Below are positions 24,728-32,848 of a stretch of DNA of 64,000 bases, piece after piece. The position numbers and the translations under genes are program-made. The stretch is from an uncultured Hyphomonas sp. (GTDB lineage Bacteria > Pseudomonadota > Alphaproteobacteria > Caulobacterales > Hyphomonadaceae), in NCBI RefSeq assembly GCF_963675305.1, contig NZ_OY776147.1, forward strand, positions 3,405,819-3,469,818, given 5' to 3'. Under the pieces are notes generated by a model. It worked only from the letters and a program-made list of their open reading frames with translations. It had not been told where the DNA came from and did no database searches. Every line of letters begins with the position of its first letter. The stretch's first letter is position 1.

Positions 24728-24743
24728 AGGGGGGGGTGGGGCC

Positions 24744-24769
24744 CCGGTCCTGACTCCGGTCAGGGCCGG
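24744..24769. terminator. Hairpin between convergent genes
   Basis: Arms of 11 bases (CCGGTCCTGAC/GTCAGGGCCGG, one G-T pair) with a TCCG loop lie past the aminotransferase stop and span the last codon of the carboxyltransferase gene. No T tract follows on the plus strand. An eight-G run lies just upstream (24729-24736). Confidence 0.45.
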
Positions 24770-26307
24770 TATCCGACCTTGCGCTCACCCGGTTCCAGAA
24801 CGCGCCAGGCATGGTGGATGAAGTCCACCAGCAGGGGACGGGTGTCGCGCGGGTCGATGATTTCCTCCGCCAGGAAACTTTCCGCCGTGCGGAAGGGGGA
24901 GCGGATCGCCTCGAATTTCCGGTAGAGCTGTTCCTTCAGGGCGTCCGGGTCTTCGGCCTCGGCCAGTTCCTTGCGGAAGGCCGCTTCGATACCGCCGGCC
25001 ATGGGCAGGCTGCCCCAGTCGCCGCTTGGCCAGCAATAGCGCCATTTCGTCTTTGACTGATTCATCATTGCCGATCCGGCGAGACCATAGGCCTTGCGGA
25101 TGACCACGGAGCACACCGGCACATCGGCCTGATAGACGGCCGTCATGGCCCGCACGCCCGCGCGGGTGACGCCAGCGGTTTCTGCCTTCACGCCGACAGC
25201 GAAGCCCGGGCAATCGACATAGTGGATGACCGGCAGGTGGAACATGGAGCAGAGGTCCATGTGCCGTGTGACCTTGTCGCAGACATCCGCCGTCCACGCC
25301 CCATCCAGGAAGAAGGGGTCGCCTGCCAGGATGCCGACCGGGTAGCCGTCGATCCGGGCGAGACCGGTGACGATGCCGCGGCCCCATTCCTTGCCGATCT
25401 CGAAGAAACTGCCATGGTCAACCGTGGCATCGATGATCTTGCGCGGCTTGTAGGGCGTCTTGCCGTCCGTCGGCACGATGGAGAGCAGGCTCTCTTCCTT
25501 TCGGTCCGGATGGTCTGCCGGGGCCGTGCGCTGCGGCAGGTCGTGTACGGAGGGTGGCAGGTAGGACAGGAAGCGGCGCGCTTCGATGAAGGCGTCGGCT
25601 TCGGTGTCGACGACATTGTCCACCGTGCCGTTCTGCGCCTGGATCTTCCAGCCGCCGAGTTCTTCCTTGGTCACGTTCTCGCCGAGCGCGATCGCCACCG
25701 GCGGGCCGGCCACGAAGACCTGGCTGAGTTCCTTCACCATCACCGAGAAATGGCTTGCCGCCACACGGCCCGCGCCCATGCCGGCGCAGGGGCCGAGGGC
25801 GAGCGAGACGAACGGCACCTGCGTCATGCCATGAACGATCTCGTTCCAGCCGGGCGTTTCGGGAATATAGGTCCGCGGGTCTTTCTCCAGCGACTTGACC
25901 GAACCGCCGCCGCCCGTGCCATCGATCATCTGCACCAGCGGCATCCGGTACTCCGCCGCCATCTTGATCATCTGGACCATCTTCTGCCAGATCGAGGCAT
26001 CCGAGGCGCCGCCGCGCACGGTGAAGTCGTCGGCGAGGATCACCGTAGGGCGCCCGTCCAGCGTCGCCCGCCCGGTGACGGAACTGGCCGGCAGGAAGCT
26101 CTCCATCTCGTCATCGGCCGTATAGGTGGCGCGCCCGGCGATCTTGCCGATCTCGTGGAAGCTGCCCGGGTCTGCCAGAAAGGCGACGCGCTCGCGCACG
26201 GTCAGCTTGCCGCGGCCGCGCTGGCGCTCGACGGGTTCGTCGCCGCCCATTTTCTCGGCCAGCCTTTCGCGCCAGCGGAGCTCTTCAATCGATTTTTCCC
26301 AACTCAT
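24760..26307 (-). CDS. Acyl-CoA carboxylase, carboxyltransferase subunit
   Basis: A 515-residue carboxyltransferase of the PccB/MccB type. It transfers CO2 from biotin to an acyl-CoA such as propionyl- or methylcrotonyl-CoA. Two crotonase-like halves are visible. The N half has LTVRERVAFLADPGSFHEIG and GGGSVKSLEKDPRT, then GPCAGMGAGRVAA. The C half has a long GILAGDPFFLDGAWTADVCDKVTRHMDLC block, PGFAVGVKAE and VVIRKAYGLAGSAMMN. No biotin carboxylase or biotin carrier gene is adjacent, so its partner lies elsewhere or the enzyme is a different CoA carboxylase. The start is placed at the ATG at 26307 (MSWEKSIEEL); a GTG at 26322 is possible. Confidence 0.85.
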   Translation of the reverse strand: MSWEKSIEELRWRERLAEKMGGDEPVERQRGRGKLTVRERVAFLADPGSFHEIGKIAGRATYTADDEMESFLPASSVTGRATLDGRPTVILADDFTVRGGASDASIWQKMVQMIKMAAEYRMPLVQMIDGTGGGGSVKSLEKDPRTYIPETPGWNEIVHGMTQVPFVSLALGPCAGMGAGRVAASHFSVMVKELSQVFVAGPPVAIALGENVTKEELGGWKIQAQNGTVDNVVDTEADAFIEARRFLSYLPPSVHDLPQRTAPADHPDRKEESLLSIVPTDGKTPYKPRKIIDATVDHGSFFEIGKEWGRGIVTGLARIDGYPVGILAGDPFFLDGAWTADVCDKVTRHMDLCSMFHLPVIHYVDCPGFAVGVKAETAGVTRAGVRAMTAVYQADVPVCSVVIRKAYGLAGSAMMNQSKTKWRYCWPSGDWGSLPMAGGIEAAFRKELAEAEDPDALKEQLYRKFEAIRSPFRTAESFLAEEIIDPRDTRPLLVDFIHHAWRVLEPGERKVGYRP

Positions 26308-26497
26308 GGGCTGAGCTTCCACGCTTCCCCAGCGCTAGGTCAAGCAGATGTGAGACCGGTCCGGCAAGAATTCGCGCATGCCTCGGTGCGTGAAACTGAA
26401 ACTCCCCGTTTCGTGACGCTAGGTCGCGCAGCTTTTCCTTGATTTTCATACCGCGGGTCTGCTTTATCGCTTCAAATCCATTCCAAGGAGGAATCTC

Positions 26498-26800
26498 ATG
26501 GATCTCGCAGAACTCACAGCCAAGGCCAATGACGCTGTTTCCGCTGGCGGCGACTTCAAGAAAAAGGTGAAGTTTGACTTCGGTGACGCCGGCAAACTCT
26601 TCATCGACGGCATGAACGGTGTGGCCAACAACTCCGACGACGCTGCGGATGCCACCATCAAGGTTGACTGGGAAGACTTCAAGAAGATCGCTTCCGGCGG
26701 TCTCGACGCGACGATGGCCTTCATGCAGGGCAAACTCAAGGTTGAGGGCGACATGTCGGTTGCCATGCAGCTGCAGAGCCTGATGAAGGCGCTTTCCTAA
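26498..26800 (+). CDS. SCP2 sterol-binding domain protein
   Basis: A 100-residue stand-alone SCP2 domain, a small carrier of lipids or acyl-CoA. The fold is suggested by DFKKKVKFDFGDAGKLFIDG, by the acidic turn NNSDDAADATIKVDWEDFKKIASGG, and by the final helix FMQGKLKVEGDMSVAMQLQSL. A near-perfect ribosome site AAGGAGG lies before the ATG, so high translation is likely. A TTGATT-18-TTTATC promoter may lie around 26441-26470. It stands among acyl-CoA genes, which fits lipid handling. A terminator follows. Confidence 0.88.
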   Translation: MDLAELTAKANDAVSAGGDFKKKVKFDFGDAGKLFIDGMNGVANNSDDAADATIKVDWEDFKKIASGGLDATMAFMQGKLKVEGDMSVAMQLQSLMKALS

Positions 26801-26830
26801 GGAGAGCCGCCCTTCGGGTTTGACAGGTCA

Positions 26831-26868
26831 GGCCGCCCCGGGACACCCTGCGGGCGGCCTTATCTTTT
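26831..26868 (+). terminator. Terminator after the SCP2 gene
   Basis: Arms GGCCGCCC (26831-26838) and GGGCGGCC (26852-26859) form an 8-bp stem, followed by TTATCTTTT. This should separate the strongly translated SCP2 gene from the hydrolase gene downstream. Confidence 0.65.
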
Positions 26869-26881
26869 GGGACACAGCTGC

Positions 26882-27832
26882 ATGGACACGACCCCTCTGC
26901 CGGATACCGAATTCGTGCTGGTGCCCGGCAATCCGCCGCCGCAGGGCGCGGAGATCGTCTGGTTCAAGGGTACGGGCGGACGGGCGCTCCGGGCCTGTGT
27001 CGCCCCGGCGCTGGCCCCGGACAAGCCGCGCGGCACGGCCATCGTCTGCCCGGGGCGGACGGAGTTCATCGAGAAATATTTCGAGGTCGGCCACGAGCTT
27101 CAGGCCATGGGCTTTGCCGTCGTCATCCTCGACTGGCCGGGGCAGGGCCTGTCGGACCGTCTGCTGGAAGACTCGAAAAAGGGCCATATCGACCGGTTCG
27201 AAACCTTCATGGGCGCGCTCGCCAATGGGCTGGAGGCGCTGGATGACCGGCTGCCGCGCCCTTACGTCTCGCTCGCCCATTCGATGGGCGGGGCGATTGC
27301 GCTGGCGGCGATTGCCGACGAGCTAGTGAAAGTGGACGCCGCGGCCTTCAGCGCCCCGATGTGGGGGATCAAATCGAAATTCTTCGGCATGCGCTATCTC
27401 GTCTGGGCGATGCGCGCGACGGGCCGGTCCGGCGATTATGCCATCCAGCCCGGGCCGCCGGAAACGTTCGAGACCAATATCGTGACCCATGACAAGAAAC
27501 GCTGGCAGATGCAGCGCGCTCTGGTCGATGCCCGGCCGGAACTGGACCTTGGCCCGGTGACCTGGGGCTGGCTCGGCGCCTCGCTCGACATTCTGGCGCG
27601 GTTCACAAAAGCGAAGACGCTGAAGACGGTGACCATCCCGGTTTTCGTCGCCTCGGCAGCCGAAGAACAACTGGTCGACAATTCGACCCATACCGCGATT
27701 TGCAAACGTCTGCCGGATTGCGAACACGTCACGGTCGAAGGCGCGATGCACGAGATCCTTATGGAAACCGACGACAAGCGCGCGGAGTTCTGGGAGGGCT
27801 TCCAACGCCTTCTGAAACGTGCGGATATATAA
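26882..27832 (+). CDS. Alpha/beta hydrolase (monoacylglycerol lipase-like)
   Basis: A 316-residue serine hydrolase of the hydrolase-4/lysophospholipase group. The oxyanion region is GTAIVCPGRTEFIEKYFEV (about 52-70). LDWPGQGLS follows, and the nucleophile elbow is AHSMGGAIA (Ser near residue 137). The acid and His fall in PVFVASAAEEQLVDN and EGAMHEILMETDDKR. The substrate is likely a mono-acyl lipid. The ATG at 26882 is chosen; a TTG 15 bases earlier would add five residues. An AT-rich gap separates it from the acyl-CoA ligase gene. Confidence 0.85.
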   Translation: MDTTPLPDTEFVLVPGNPPPQGAEIVWFKGTGGRALRACVAPALAPDKPRGTAIVCPGRTEFIEKYFEVGHELQAMGFAVVILDWPGQGLSDRLLEDSKKGHIDRFETFMGALANGLEALDDRLPRPYVSLAHSMGGAIALAAIADELVKVDAAAFSAPMWGIKSKFFGMRYLVWAMRATGRSGDYAIQPGPPETFETNIVTHDKKRWQMQRALVDARPELDLGPVTWGWLGASLDILARFTKAKTLKTVTIPVFVASAAEEQLVDNSTHTAICKRLPDCEHVTVEGAMHEILMETDDKRAEFWEGFQRLLKRADI

Positions 27833-27881
27833 AAAAGAAAATTCAGACAAAAAATATCAGACTGGGGTTAGGAGGAAATCC

Positions 27882-29351
27882 GTGGCGATCATCACGCTTT
27901 CGCGCATTCTGGCATTCTGGGCGGGCCAACAGCCAGACCGGGCAGCCATCGATCATGAAGGGGTCCAGATCAGCTGGTCCGAGCTGGACCGGCGGACCAA
28001 CCGTCTTGCGCGGGCCTATGAAAAGCTGGGCGTGAAGCAGGACGATTTCGTCACCATCGCGCTGCCCAATGGGATCGAATTCTTCGAAGCCTGCCTCGCC
28101 ACCTGGAAGGCAGGCGCGACGCCGCAGCCGATTTCCGCCCGCCTGCCCAAGCATGAACGCGACCAGATCGTGGAGCTTGGCAAGCCGTCTCTCGTCGTCG
28201 GCGTGCCGGAAGGGGAATATGGCAACACGCCGTCCGTGCCGGAGAATTTCATCCCGGATGAGAGCCTTCCGGACACGGAATTGCCTGAGCGCATGGCCGC
28301 CTCCATCAAGGCGATGACCAGCGGCGGCTCCACCGGCCGGCCGAAACTGATCGTCTCCAAGATTCCCGCCGCCTGGGACCCGGAGCTGCCTTATCTCGAA
28401 ATCCCGGTGCAGGGCGCCATGCTGATCCCGGGGCCGCTCTATCACAATGGCCCCTTCATGTGGGCGATGATTGCCCTGTTCAAGGGCTGCACCGTCGCCA
28501 TCACGACGCGCTTCGATGCAGAGAAGACGCTGGAGACCATCGAGCGGCTGAAGATCGACGTCGTCTACACCGTGCCAACCATGATGCGCCGCATCTGGGC
28601 CCTGCCGGAAGAGGTGCGGAACAAGTATGACCTCTCCAGCCTGAAGGCGCTCTGGCACCTCGCGGCGCCATGCCCGGCCTGGCTGAAGGAATGTTTCATC
28701 GAATGGCTCGGCGGCGATGTCATCTGGGAGCTCTATGCCGGCACCGAAGGGCAGGGCACGACGATCATTCAGGGGACGGAATGGCTGGAGCATCGCGGCT
28801 CTGTCGGCAAACCGGTCGAGGCCTGCGAGATGATCGTTGTCGACGAGAGCGGCACCCGCCTGCCGCCCGGCGAAGTCGGCGAGATCTTCATGCGGCCGCT
28901 TGAAGGCGCCGGCACGACCTATCGCTATATCGGCGCGGAGGCCAAATCGCTTGAAGGCGGCTGGGAAAGCCTCGGCGACATGGGCTATCTGGATGAAGAC
29001 GGGTATCTCTACCTGACCGACCGCCTGTCGGACATGATCCTGTCGGGCGGGGCGAACATCTATCCGGCCGAAGTGGAAGCGGCGATCGATGCCTATCCGG
29101 GCGTTCAGTCCTCGGCCGTGATCGGCCTGCCGGATGAAGACATGGGCGCGCGCCTGCATGCCGTGATCTGCCGTCCCGAAGGCGCTGTGGACGAGGCCGA
29201 CATGCTGGCCCATCTGTCGGACATGCTGGTGCGCTACAAGATCCCGAAGAGTTTCGAATATGTCAGCGAGGCCGTGCGCGACGATGCCGGCAAGGTGCGC
29301 CGCAAGACGCTTCGCGAAGAACGGATCGCGGCGATGGCGCAGGACGCCTGA
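27882..29351 (+). CDS. AMP-binding acyl-CoA ligase
   Basis: A 489-residue adenylate-forming ligase that activates a carboxylic acid (fatty, steroid-side-chain or aromatic) to its CoA ester through an acyl-AMP. TSGGSTGRPKL (about 146-156) is the ATP-binding loop, ELYAGTEGQG the A5-like motif, GDMGYLDEDGYLYLTDR the hinge region, and YPAEVEAAIDAYPGV and RRKTLREERI the C-terminal lid. GTG is chosen as start because TAGGAGG precedes it at good spacing. The frame opens earlier at 27819, but the extra residues are Lys/Tyr-rich and unlike the family. The substrate is not readable. Confidence 0.87.
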   Translation: MAIITLSRILAFWAGQQPDRAAIDHEGVQISWSELDRRTNRLARAYEKLGVKQDDFVTIALPNGIEFFEACLATWKAGATPQPISARLPKHERDQIVELGKPSLVVGVPEGEYGNTPSVPENFIPDESLPDTELPERMAASIKAMTSGGSTGRPKLIVSKIPAAWDPELPYLEIPVQGAMLIPGPLYHNGPFMWAMIALFKGCTVAITTRFDAEKTLETIERLKIDVVYTVPTMMRRIWALPEEVRNKYDLSSLKALWHLAAPCPAWLKECFIEWLGGDVIWELYAGTEGQGTTIIQGTEWLEHRGSVGKPVEACEMIVVDESGTRLPPGEVGEIFMRPLEGAGTTYRYIGAEAKSLEGGWESLGDMGYLDEDGYLYLTDRLSDMILSGGANIYPAEVEAAIDAYPGVQSSAVIGLPDEDMGARLHAVICRPEGAVDEADMLAHLSDMLVRYKIPKSFEYVSEAVRDDAGKVRRKTLREERIAAMAQDA

Positions 29352-29436
29352 AGCCGTCCCGGACTTCGGCCCGGTTCCGCTTGACTTACCCTAGGGCGGG
29401 GCCCGTCCCCTCCTGAAAAGTCAGGAGGAGACCCAA

Positions 29437-30441
29437 ATGAAAGTTGCTGCCGTCAAGAAGCCGGGCGGGCCCGGAAATCTCGTTATCGAAGAACGTCCCG
29501 ATCCCGTTGCGGGCCCGGGCGAAGTGCTTGTGCGCGTGCGCGCGTCCAGCCTCAACTATCACGACTTTGTCGTCGTCATGGGCGGCATTCCGACGCCGGA
29601 TGGCCGCATCCCCATGTCCGACGGCGCCTGCGAAGTGGTCGCTGTCGGTGACGGCGTCACCAAATGGAAAGTGGGCGACAAGGTCCTCTCGCTCTTCTTC
29701 CCCGGCTGGCAGTCCGGCCAGATCGAGGCGGCAGGGTTCCAGTCCGTTCCCGGAGACGGGGCAGACGGCTTTGGCGCCGAACTCGTGGCCGCGCCGGAAA
29801 CCGCCTTCACCCGCATGCCCGAAGGCTGGACCTTCGAGGAAGCCGCAACCCTTCCGTGTGCGGCGCTGACCGCCTGGCGCGGCATGTTCGCCGAGGGCGG
29901 GCTCAAGGCAGGCGACTGGGTGCTGACGCAGGGCACCGGCGGCGTCTCGATCTTTGCGCTGCAGCTCGCCAAGGCGGCCGGCTGCCGGGTGATCTCCACG
30001 TCTTCTTCGCCGGAGAAACTGGAAAAGCTGAAAGCCCTCGGCGCCGATCATGTGATCAATTACAAGGAAAACCCGGAATGGGGCGCCGAAGCCTTCAAAC
30101 TGGCTGGCGGGCGCGGCGTGGATGAAGTCGTCGAAATCGGCGGGCCGGGCACAATGGCCCAGTCCATCGCGGCCTGCCGTCCGGGCGGGCACATTTCCCT
30201 GATCGGCGTTCTGACCGGCGTCTCGGGCGAAGTGCCGACGGCGGCGCTCTTCTCGCGCAACATTACCCTGTCGGGCATCACGGTCGGCTCGCGCCGCATG
30301 CAGGAAGACATGATCGACGCCCTCGAGGCGAACGGCATCAAGCCGGTGATCGATTCCACCTTCCCGCTGGACAAGATCGCCGACGCCTTCGCCCATCAGG
30401 CGAGCCAGAAACATTTCGGCAAGATCGTCCTGACGGTCTGA
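29437..30441 (+). CDS. Medium-chain dehydrogenase/reductase (zinc-type ADH or quinone oxidoreductase-like)
   Basis: A 334-residue MDR-family NAD(P)H oxidoreductase. It has the GroES-like N-terminal half (PGEVLVRVRASSLNYHDFVV, about 27-46) and the nucleotide-binding motif GTGGVSIFALQLAKAAG near residues 168-184. The usual zinc-ligand Cys of classical ADHs is absent at the expected place, which points to a quinone-oxidoreductase or enoyl-reductase-type activity. It follows the ligase gene by 85 bases. A ribosome site AGGAGG is present. A TAGGGC box lies at about 29391. Confidence 0.82.
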   Translation: MKVAAVKKPGGPGNLVIEERPDPVAGPGEVLVRVRASSLNYHDFVVVMGGIPTPDGRIPMSDGACEVVAVGDGVTKWKVGDKVLSLFFPGWQSGQIEAAGFQSVPGDGADGFGAELVAAPETAFTRMPEGWTFEEAATLPCAALTAWRGMFAEGGLKAGDWVLTQGTGGVSIFALQLAKAAGCRVISTSSSPEKLEKLKALGADHVINYKENPEWGAEAFKLAGGRGVDEVVEIGGPGTMAQSIAACRPGGHISLIGVLTGVSGEVPTAALFSRNITLSGITVGSRRMQEDMIDALEANGIKPVIDSTFPLDKIADAFAHQASQKHFGKIVLTV

Positions 30442-30508
30442 TCCGTTATGGTCATTTATAGTCCGGCTTGGTCATGAGACGTCATGCCGGAGCACGCCCT
30501 GGTCCGGT

Positions 30509-30527
30509 ATGATCATGCCATGATCAT
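30509..30527. repeat. Twin ATGATCAT palindromes
   Basis: Two copies of the palindrome ATGATCAT are separated by GCC. They lie between the MDR gene and the terminator before phaB. They could be a binding site for a dimeric regulator, but no promoter is obvious. Noted as a repeat only. Confidence 0.35.
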
Positions 30528-30541
30528 GGGCTGACATGAAA

Positions 30542-30570
30542 AAACGCCCTCCCGGCAGGGGAGGGCGTTT
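30542..30570. terminator. Terminator between the MDR gene and phaB
   Basis: Arms AAACGCCCTCC and GGAGGGCGTTT form an 11-bp stem with A runs before and T runs after. It lies between convergent genes and should act in both directions. Confidence 0.78.
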
Positions 30571-30593
30571 GTTTGTTCCGGAATGAAACAGGC

Positions 30594-31319
30594 CTAGCCG
30601 GCGATATATTGCGCGCCGTTCACCGTCATGGTCGCGCCGGTGATGAACGCACCATCGTCGCTGGCCAGATAGGCGCACATGGAGGCGATTTCTTCCGGCT
30701 TGCCGAGGCGGCCGACCGGGATGGTCGAGATGATGCTCTCGAGCACTTTCTCAGGCACCGCGCGCACCATCTCGGTGTCGATATAGCCCGGGCAGACCGT
30801 GTTCACGGTGATGCCCTTCTTGGCGCCTTCCTGGGCGAGCGCCTTGGTGAAACCGATCAGGCCGGCCTTGGCGGCGGAATAGTTCGCCTGGCCGAACTGG
30901 CCCTTCTGGCCGTTGATGGAGGAGATGTTGATGACGCGGCCCCAGCTGCGCTCGCGCATGCCGTCCCACACCTGGCGGGTGACGTTGAAAGCGGAGGTCA
31001 GATCGATGTCGATCACCTGCTGCCATTGGTCTTTCGTCATTTTGTGGAAGGGTGCATCGCGCGTCACACCGGCATTGTTGACGACAATGTCGATCGGGCC
31101 GAGATCTTTCTCGATGGCGGCAATGCCTTCGCCGACCGCGTCATAATCGGCGACGTCGAACTTGTAGACATGGATGCTGAGCTCGTCGGCGGTTGCCTTG
31201 GCGGCTTCATCGTTACCAGCATAGTTTGCCGCGACCTTGTAGCCGGCTTTCGCCATGGCGGCGCTGATGGCGTGGCCGATACCGCGTGTACCGCCTGTAA
31301 CCAGAACTGTTTTGGACAT
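30594..31319 (-). CDS. phaB: Acetoacetyl-CoA reductase (NADPH)
   Basis: Reduces acetoacetyl-CoA to (R)-3-hydroxybutyryl-CoA, the second step of polyhydroxybutyrate synthesis. It is an SDR of 241 residues, the usual length. TGGTRGIGHAI (8-18) binds the cofactor, NNAG is at 81-84, and the catalytic set is S134, Y147 and K151. NGQKGQFGQANYSAAKAG is highly typical of PhaB. The ATG at 31319 follows GGAGG; the frame opens 27 bases earlier without a better site. It diverges from phaR. A TTGAAG-18-TAAGCA promoter with TGC repeats lies before it. phaC and phaA are not in this window. Confidence 0.93.
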   Translation of the reverse strand: MSKTVLVTGGTRGIGHAISAAMAKAGYKVAANYAGNDEAAKATADELSIHVYKFDVADYDAVGEGIAAIEKDLGPIDIVVNNAGVTRDAPFHKMTKDQWQQVIDIDLTSAFNVTRQVWDGMRERSWGRVINISSINGQKGQFGQANYSAAKAGLIGFTKALAQEGAKKGITVNTVCPGYIDTEMVRAVPEKVLESIISTIPVGRLGKPEEIASMCAYLASDDGAFITGATMTVNGAQYIAG

Positions 31320-31330
31320 GGGTGCTCCTC

Positions 31331-31382
31331 CCTGGATTTTTTGCACTGCAGCATGCTTAGCGTTACTGTTGCAGAAACTTCA
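31331..31382 (-). promoter_or_regulatory. phaB promoter with TGC-rich possible PhaR sites
   Basis: On the minus strand TTGAAG is followed after 18 bases by TAAGCA. Just downstream lies TGCTGCAGTGCAAAA, and CTGCAACAG lies in the spacer. PhaR proteins of other alphaproteobacteria bind TGC-rich sites, so repression by the divergently encoded PhaR is a reasonable guess. Confidence 0.4.
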
Positions 31383-31466
31383 ATAGCGCATTGGTCGCAT
31401 GCAGATTTTATGCGAGATTGTGCCGCATAGCACAAAAATTGCTTTTCCCATGGGGAAAGCTGAGGG

Positions 31467-32057
31467 ATGAAAATGGCCAAAGGGACGGGCTCTGCAGAGC
31501 CGATCATCATCAAGAAATACGCAAACCGGCGCCTCTACGACACCTCGACGTCGTCCTATGTGACGCTCGACCACTTGTCGGAACTGGTCCGCGAAGGCCG
31601 GGATTTCGAGGTTCGCGATGCCAAGACGGGCGAGGACCTGACGCGTCAGGTTCTGACGCAGATCATCTTCGAACAGGAAACCAAGGGCGAGGGCGCCCTG
31701 CCGCTGAACTTCCTGCGCCAGCTGATCGGCTTCTATGGCGGCGGCGCGCAGACCTTCCTGCCAGCCTTCCTCGACATGTCGATGAATTCCTTCGCCGAAG
31801 CCCAGAAGGAATGGCAGAAAGCCGCCAACCCGATGACCATGTTCGAGAAACAGGCCCGCCGGAACATGGCGATGTTCGAACAGGCCATGAAGATGTTCAT
31901 GCCGACGCTCTACAATTCGGCAAAGCCCGAAAAACCGGCCTCGTCCTCGTCTCCGGCAGGGTCGATGATGGAAATGCAGGCCGAGGCGCTGGCCAATATG
32001 CAGGCTCAAATGTCTGCCATTCAGGACCAGCTGGCAGAGCTTTACCGCAAGGACTGA
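31467..32057 (+). CDS. phaR: Polyhydroxyalkanoate synthesis regulator PhaR
   Basis: A 196-residue repressor that binds both DNA and PHB granules or oligomers and so ties phasin and PHA gene expression to polymer load. The N-terminal PHB_acc_N DNA-binding domain is clear (IIIKKYANRRLYDTSTSSYVTLDHL, about 13-37, and LTRQVLTQIIFEQE). The PHB_acc repeat LRQLIGFYGGGAQTFLPAFL follows at about 82-105. The C-terminal part is Met/Gln-rich. The start is ATG at 31467, with ATG at 31473 possible. It diverges from phaB and ends at a strong terminator. Confidence 0.93.
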   Translation: MKMAKGTGSAEPIIIKKYANRRLYDTSTSSYVTLDHLSELVREGRDFEVRDAKTGEDLTRQVLTQIIFEQETKGEGALPLNFLRQLIGFYGGGAQTFLPAFLDMSMNSFAEAQKEWQKAANPMTMFEKQARRNMAMFEQAMKMFMPTLYNSAKPEKPASSSSPAGSMMEMQAEALANMQAQMSAIQDQLAELYRKD

Positions 32058-32081
32058 CGCCCGCGCGCATTCAGGAAACAA

Positions 32082-32109
32082 AAAAGCCCGCTCGGCTGAG
32101 CGGGCTTTT
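32082..32109. terminator. Terminator after phaR
   Basis: Arms AAAAGCCCGCTC and GAGCGGGCTTTT form a 12-bp stem with a GGCT loop, A tract before and T tract after. It sits between phaR and a convergent gene and should work both ways. Confidence 0.85.
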
Positions 32110-32132
32110 CTGATTTGAGGTTCCGGTCCGGA

Positions 32133-32600
32133 TCAGCCGTGATCGACGCCGAAGTCACGCCGGGCAGAGACGATCGTCACCACAACGCCGGCCAGCACAT
32201 CCAGCAGTGTCATCGACATCAGGATGAAGAAGGTAGACGTGGCGAAGTTCGGTGCCAGCAGGAATTCGATCAGGCAGAGAATGAACAGCATCATCGAAAT
32301 GGCGTGATTGATGATGGTCGAGGTGCCGGTGCTGGTCGATTTCAGAATTTCCAGGAATAGGAAAACGATCGACAGGAGCAGGATGGCGTCGCCCTGGGTC
32401 AGCACCCATTTGACGCCCGAAATCATCGGCAGGGAAAAGAAGGTCTCGTTCAGCACGGCCTGAAGCGGGGCCGTATCGCTGGCGATCACCTGTCCCAGTT
32501 CATTGGTCGTTGTCGCCGGGCCGCCAGCCATGACGGCGAGGAGATTGTACAAGGCCACCGGAACGACCAGTAGCGGAAAGATTCCGAAGATTGCACGCAT
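32133..32600 (-). CDS. Hypothetical multi-pass membrane protein (155 aa)
   Basis: I do not recognise a named family. The protein begins MRAIFGIFPLLVVPVALYNLL and has about four membrane helices (5-26, 68-90, 97-115, 120-145). The loop between helices 1 and 2 carries TTTNELGQVIASD. AAGGGG before the ATG at 32600 decides the start; the frame could open up to 35 residues earlier. It is convergent with phaR and is the only gene on its strand until the GT2 gene. Confidence 0.6.
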   Translation of the reverse strand: MRAIFGIFPLLVVPVALYNLLAVMAGGPATTTNELGQVIASDTAPLQAVLNETFFSLPMISGVKWVLTQGDAILLLSIVFLFLEILKSTSTGTSTIINHAISMMLFILCLIEFLLAPNFATSTFFILMSMTLLDVLAGVVVTIVSARRDFGVDHG

Positions 32601-32848
32601 CAAATACCCCTTTTCGGTGCTGCTGCGGGACCCGGCATTCTGCCGTTTGTTTCTGGCGATAAAGCCGCCGACAATGGCTGCCTGTGTGTCCTTTTTCATG
32701 TTCACTAACCCGTCGCTCAGCGCGTGTTAACACGAGGTGTACCGGATAGTTTCCGCAGAGGCGAGGAAAAATCCCCCGCCGCCTTAACCAACACTATTCC
32801 CGAAAATCGGGCGATTTGCGGGCGATCTGTCCAGGAATCTGAAGCGGA

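Noticed and set aside
24729..24736. An eight-G run as a phase-variation tract
   Set aside because: It lies after the aminotransferase stop codon and outside any gene, so slippage would not change a protein. No promoter spacer is evident.
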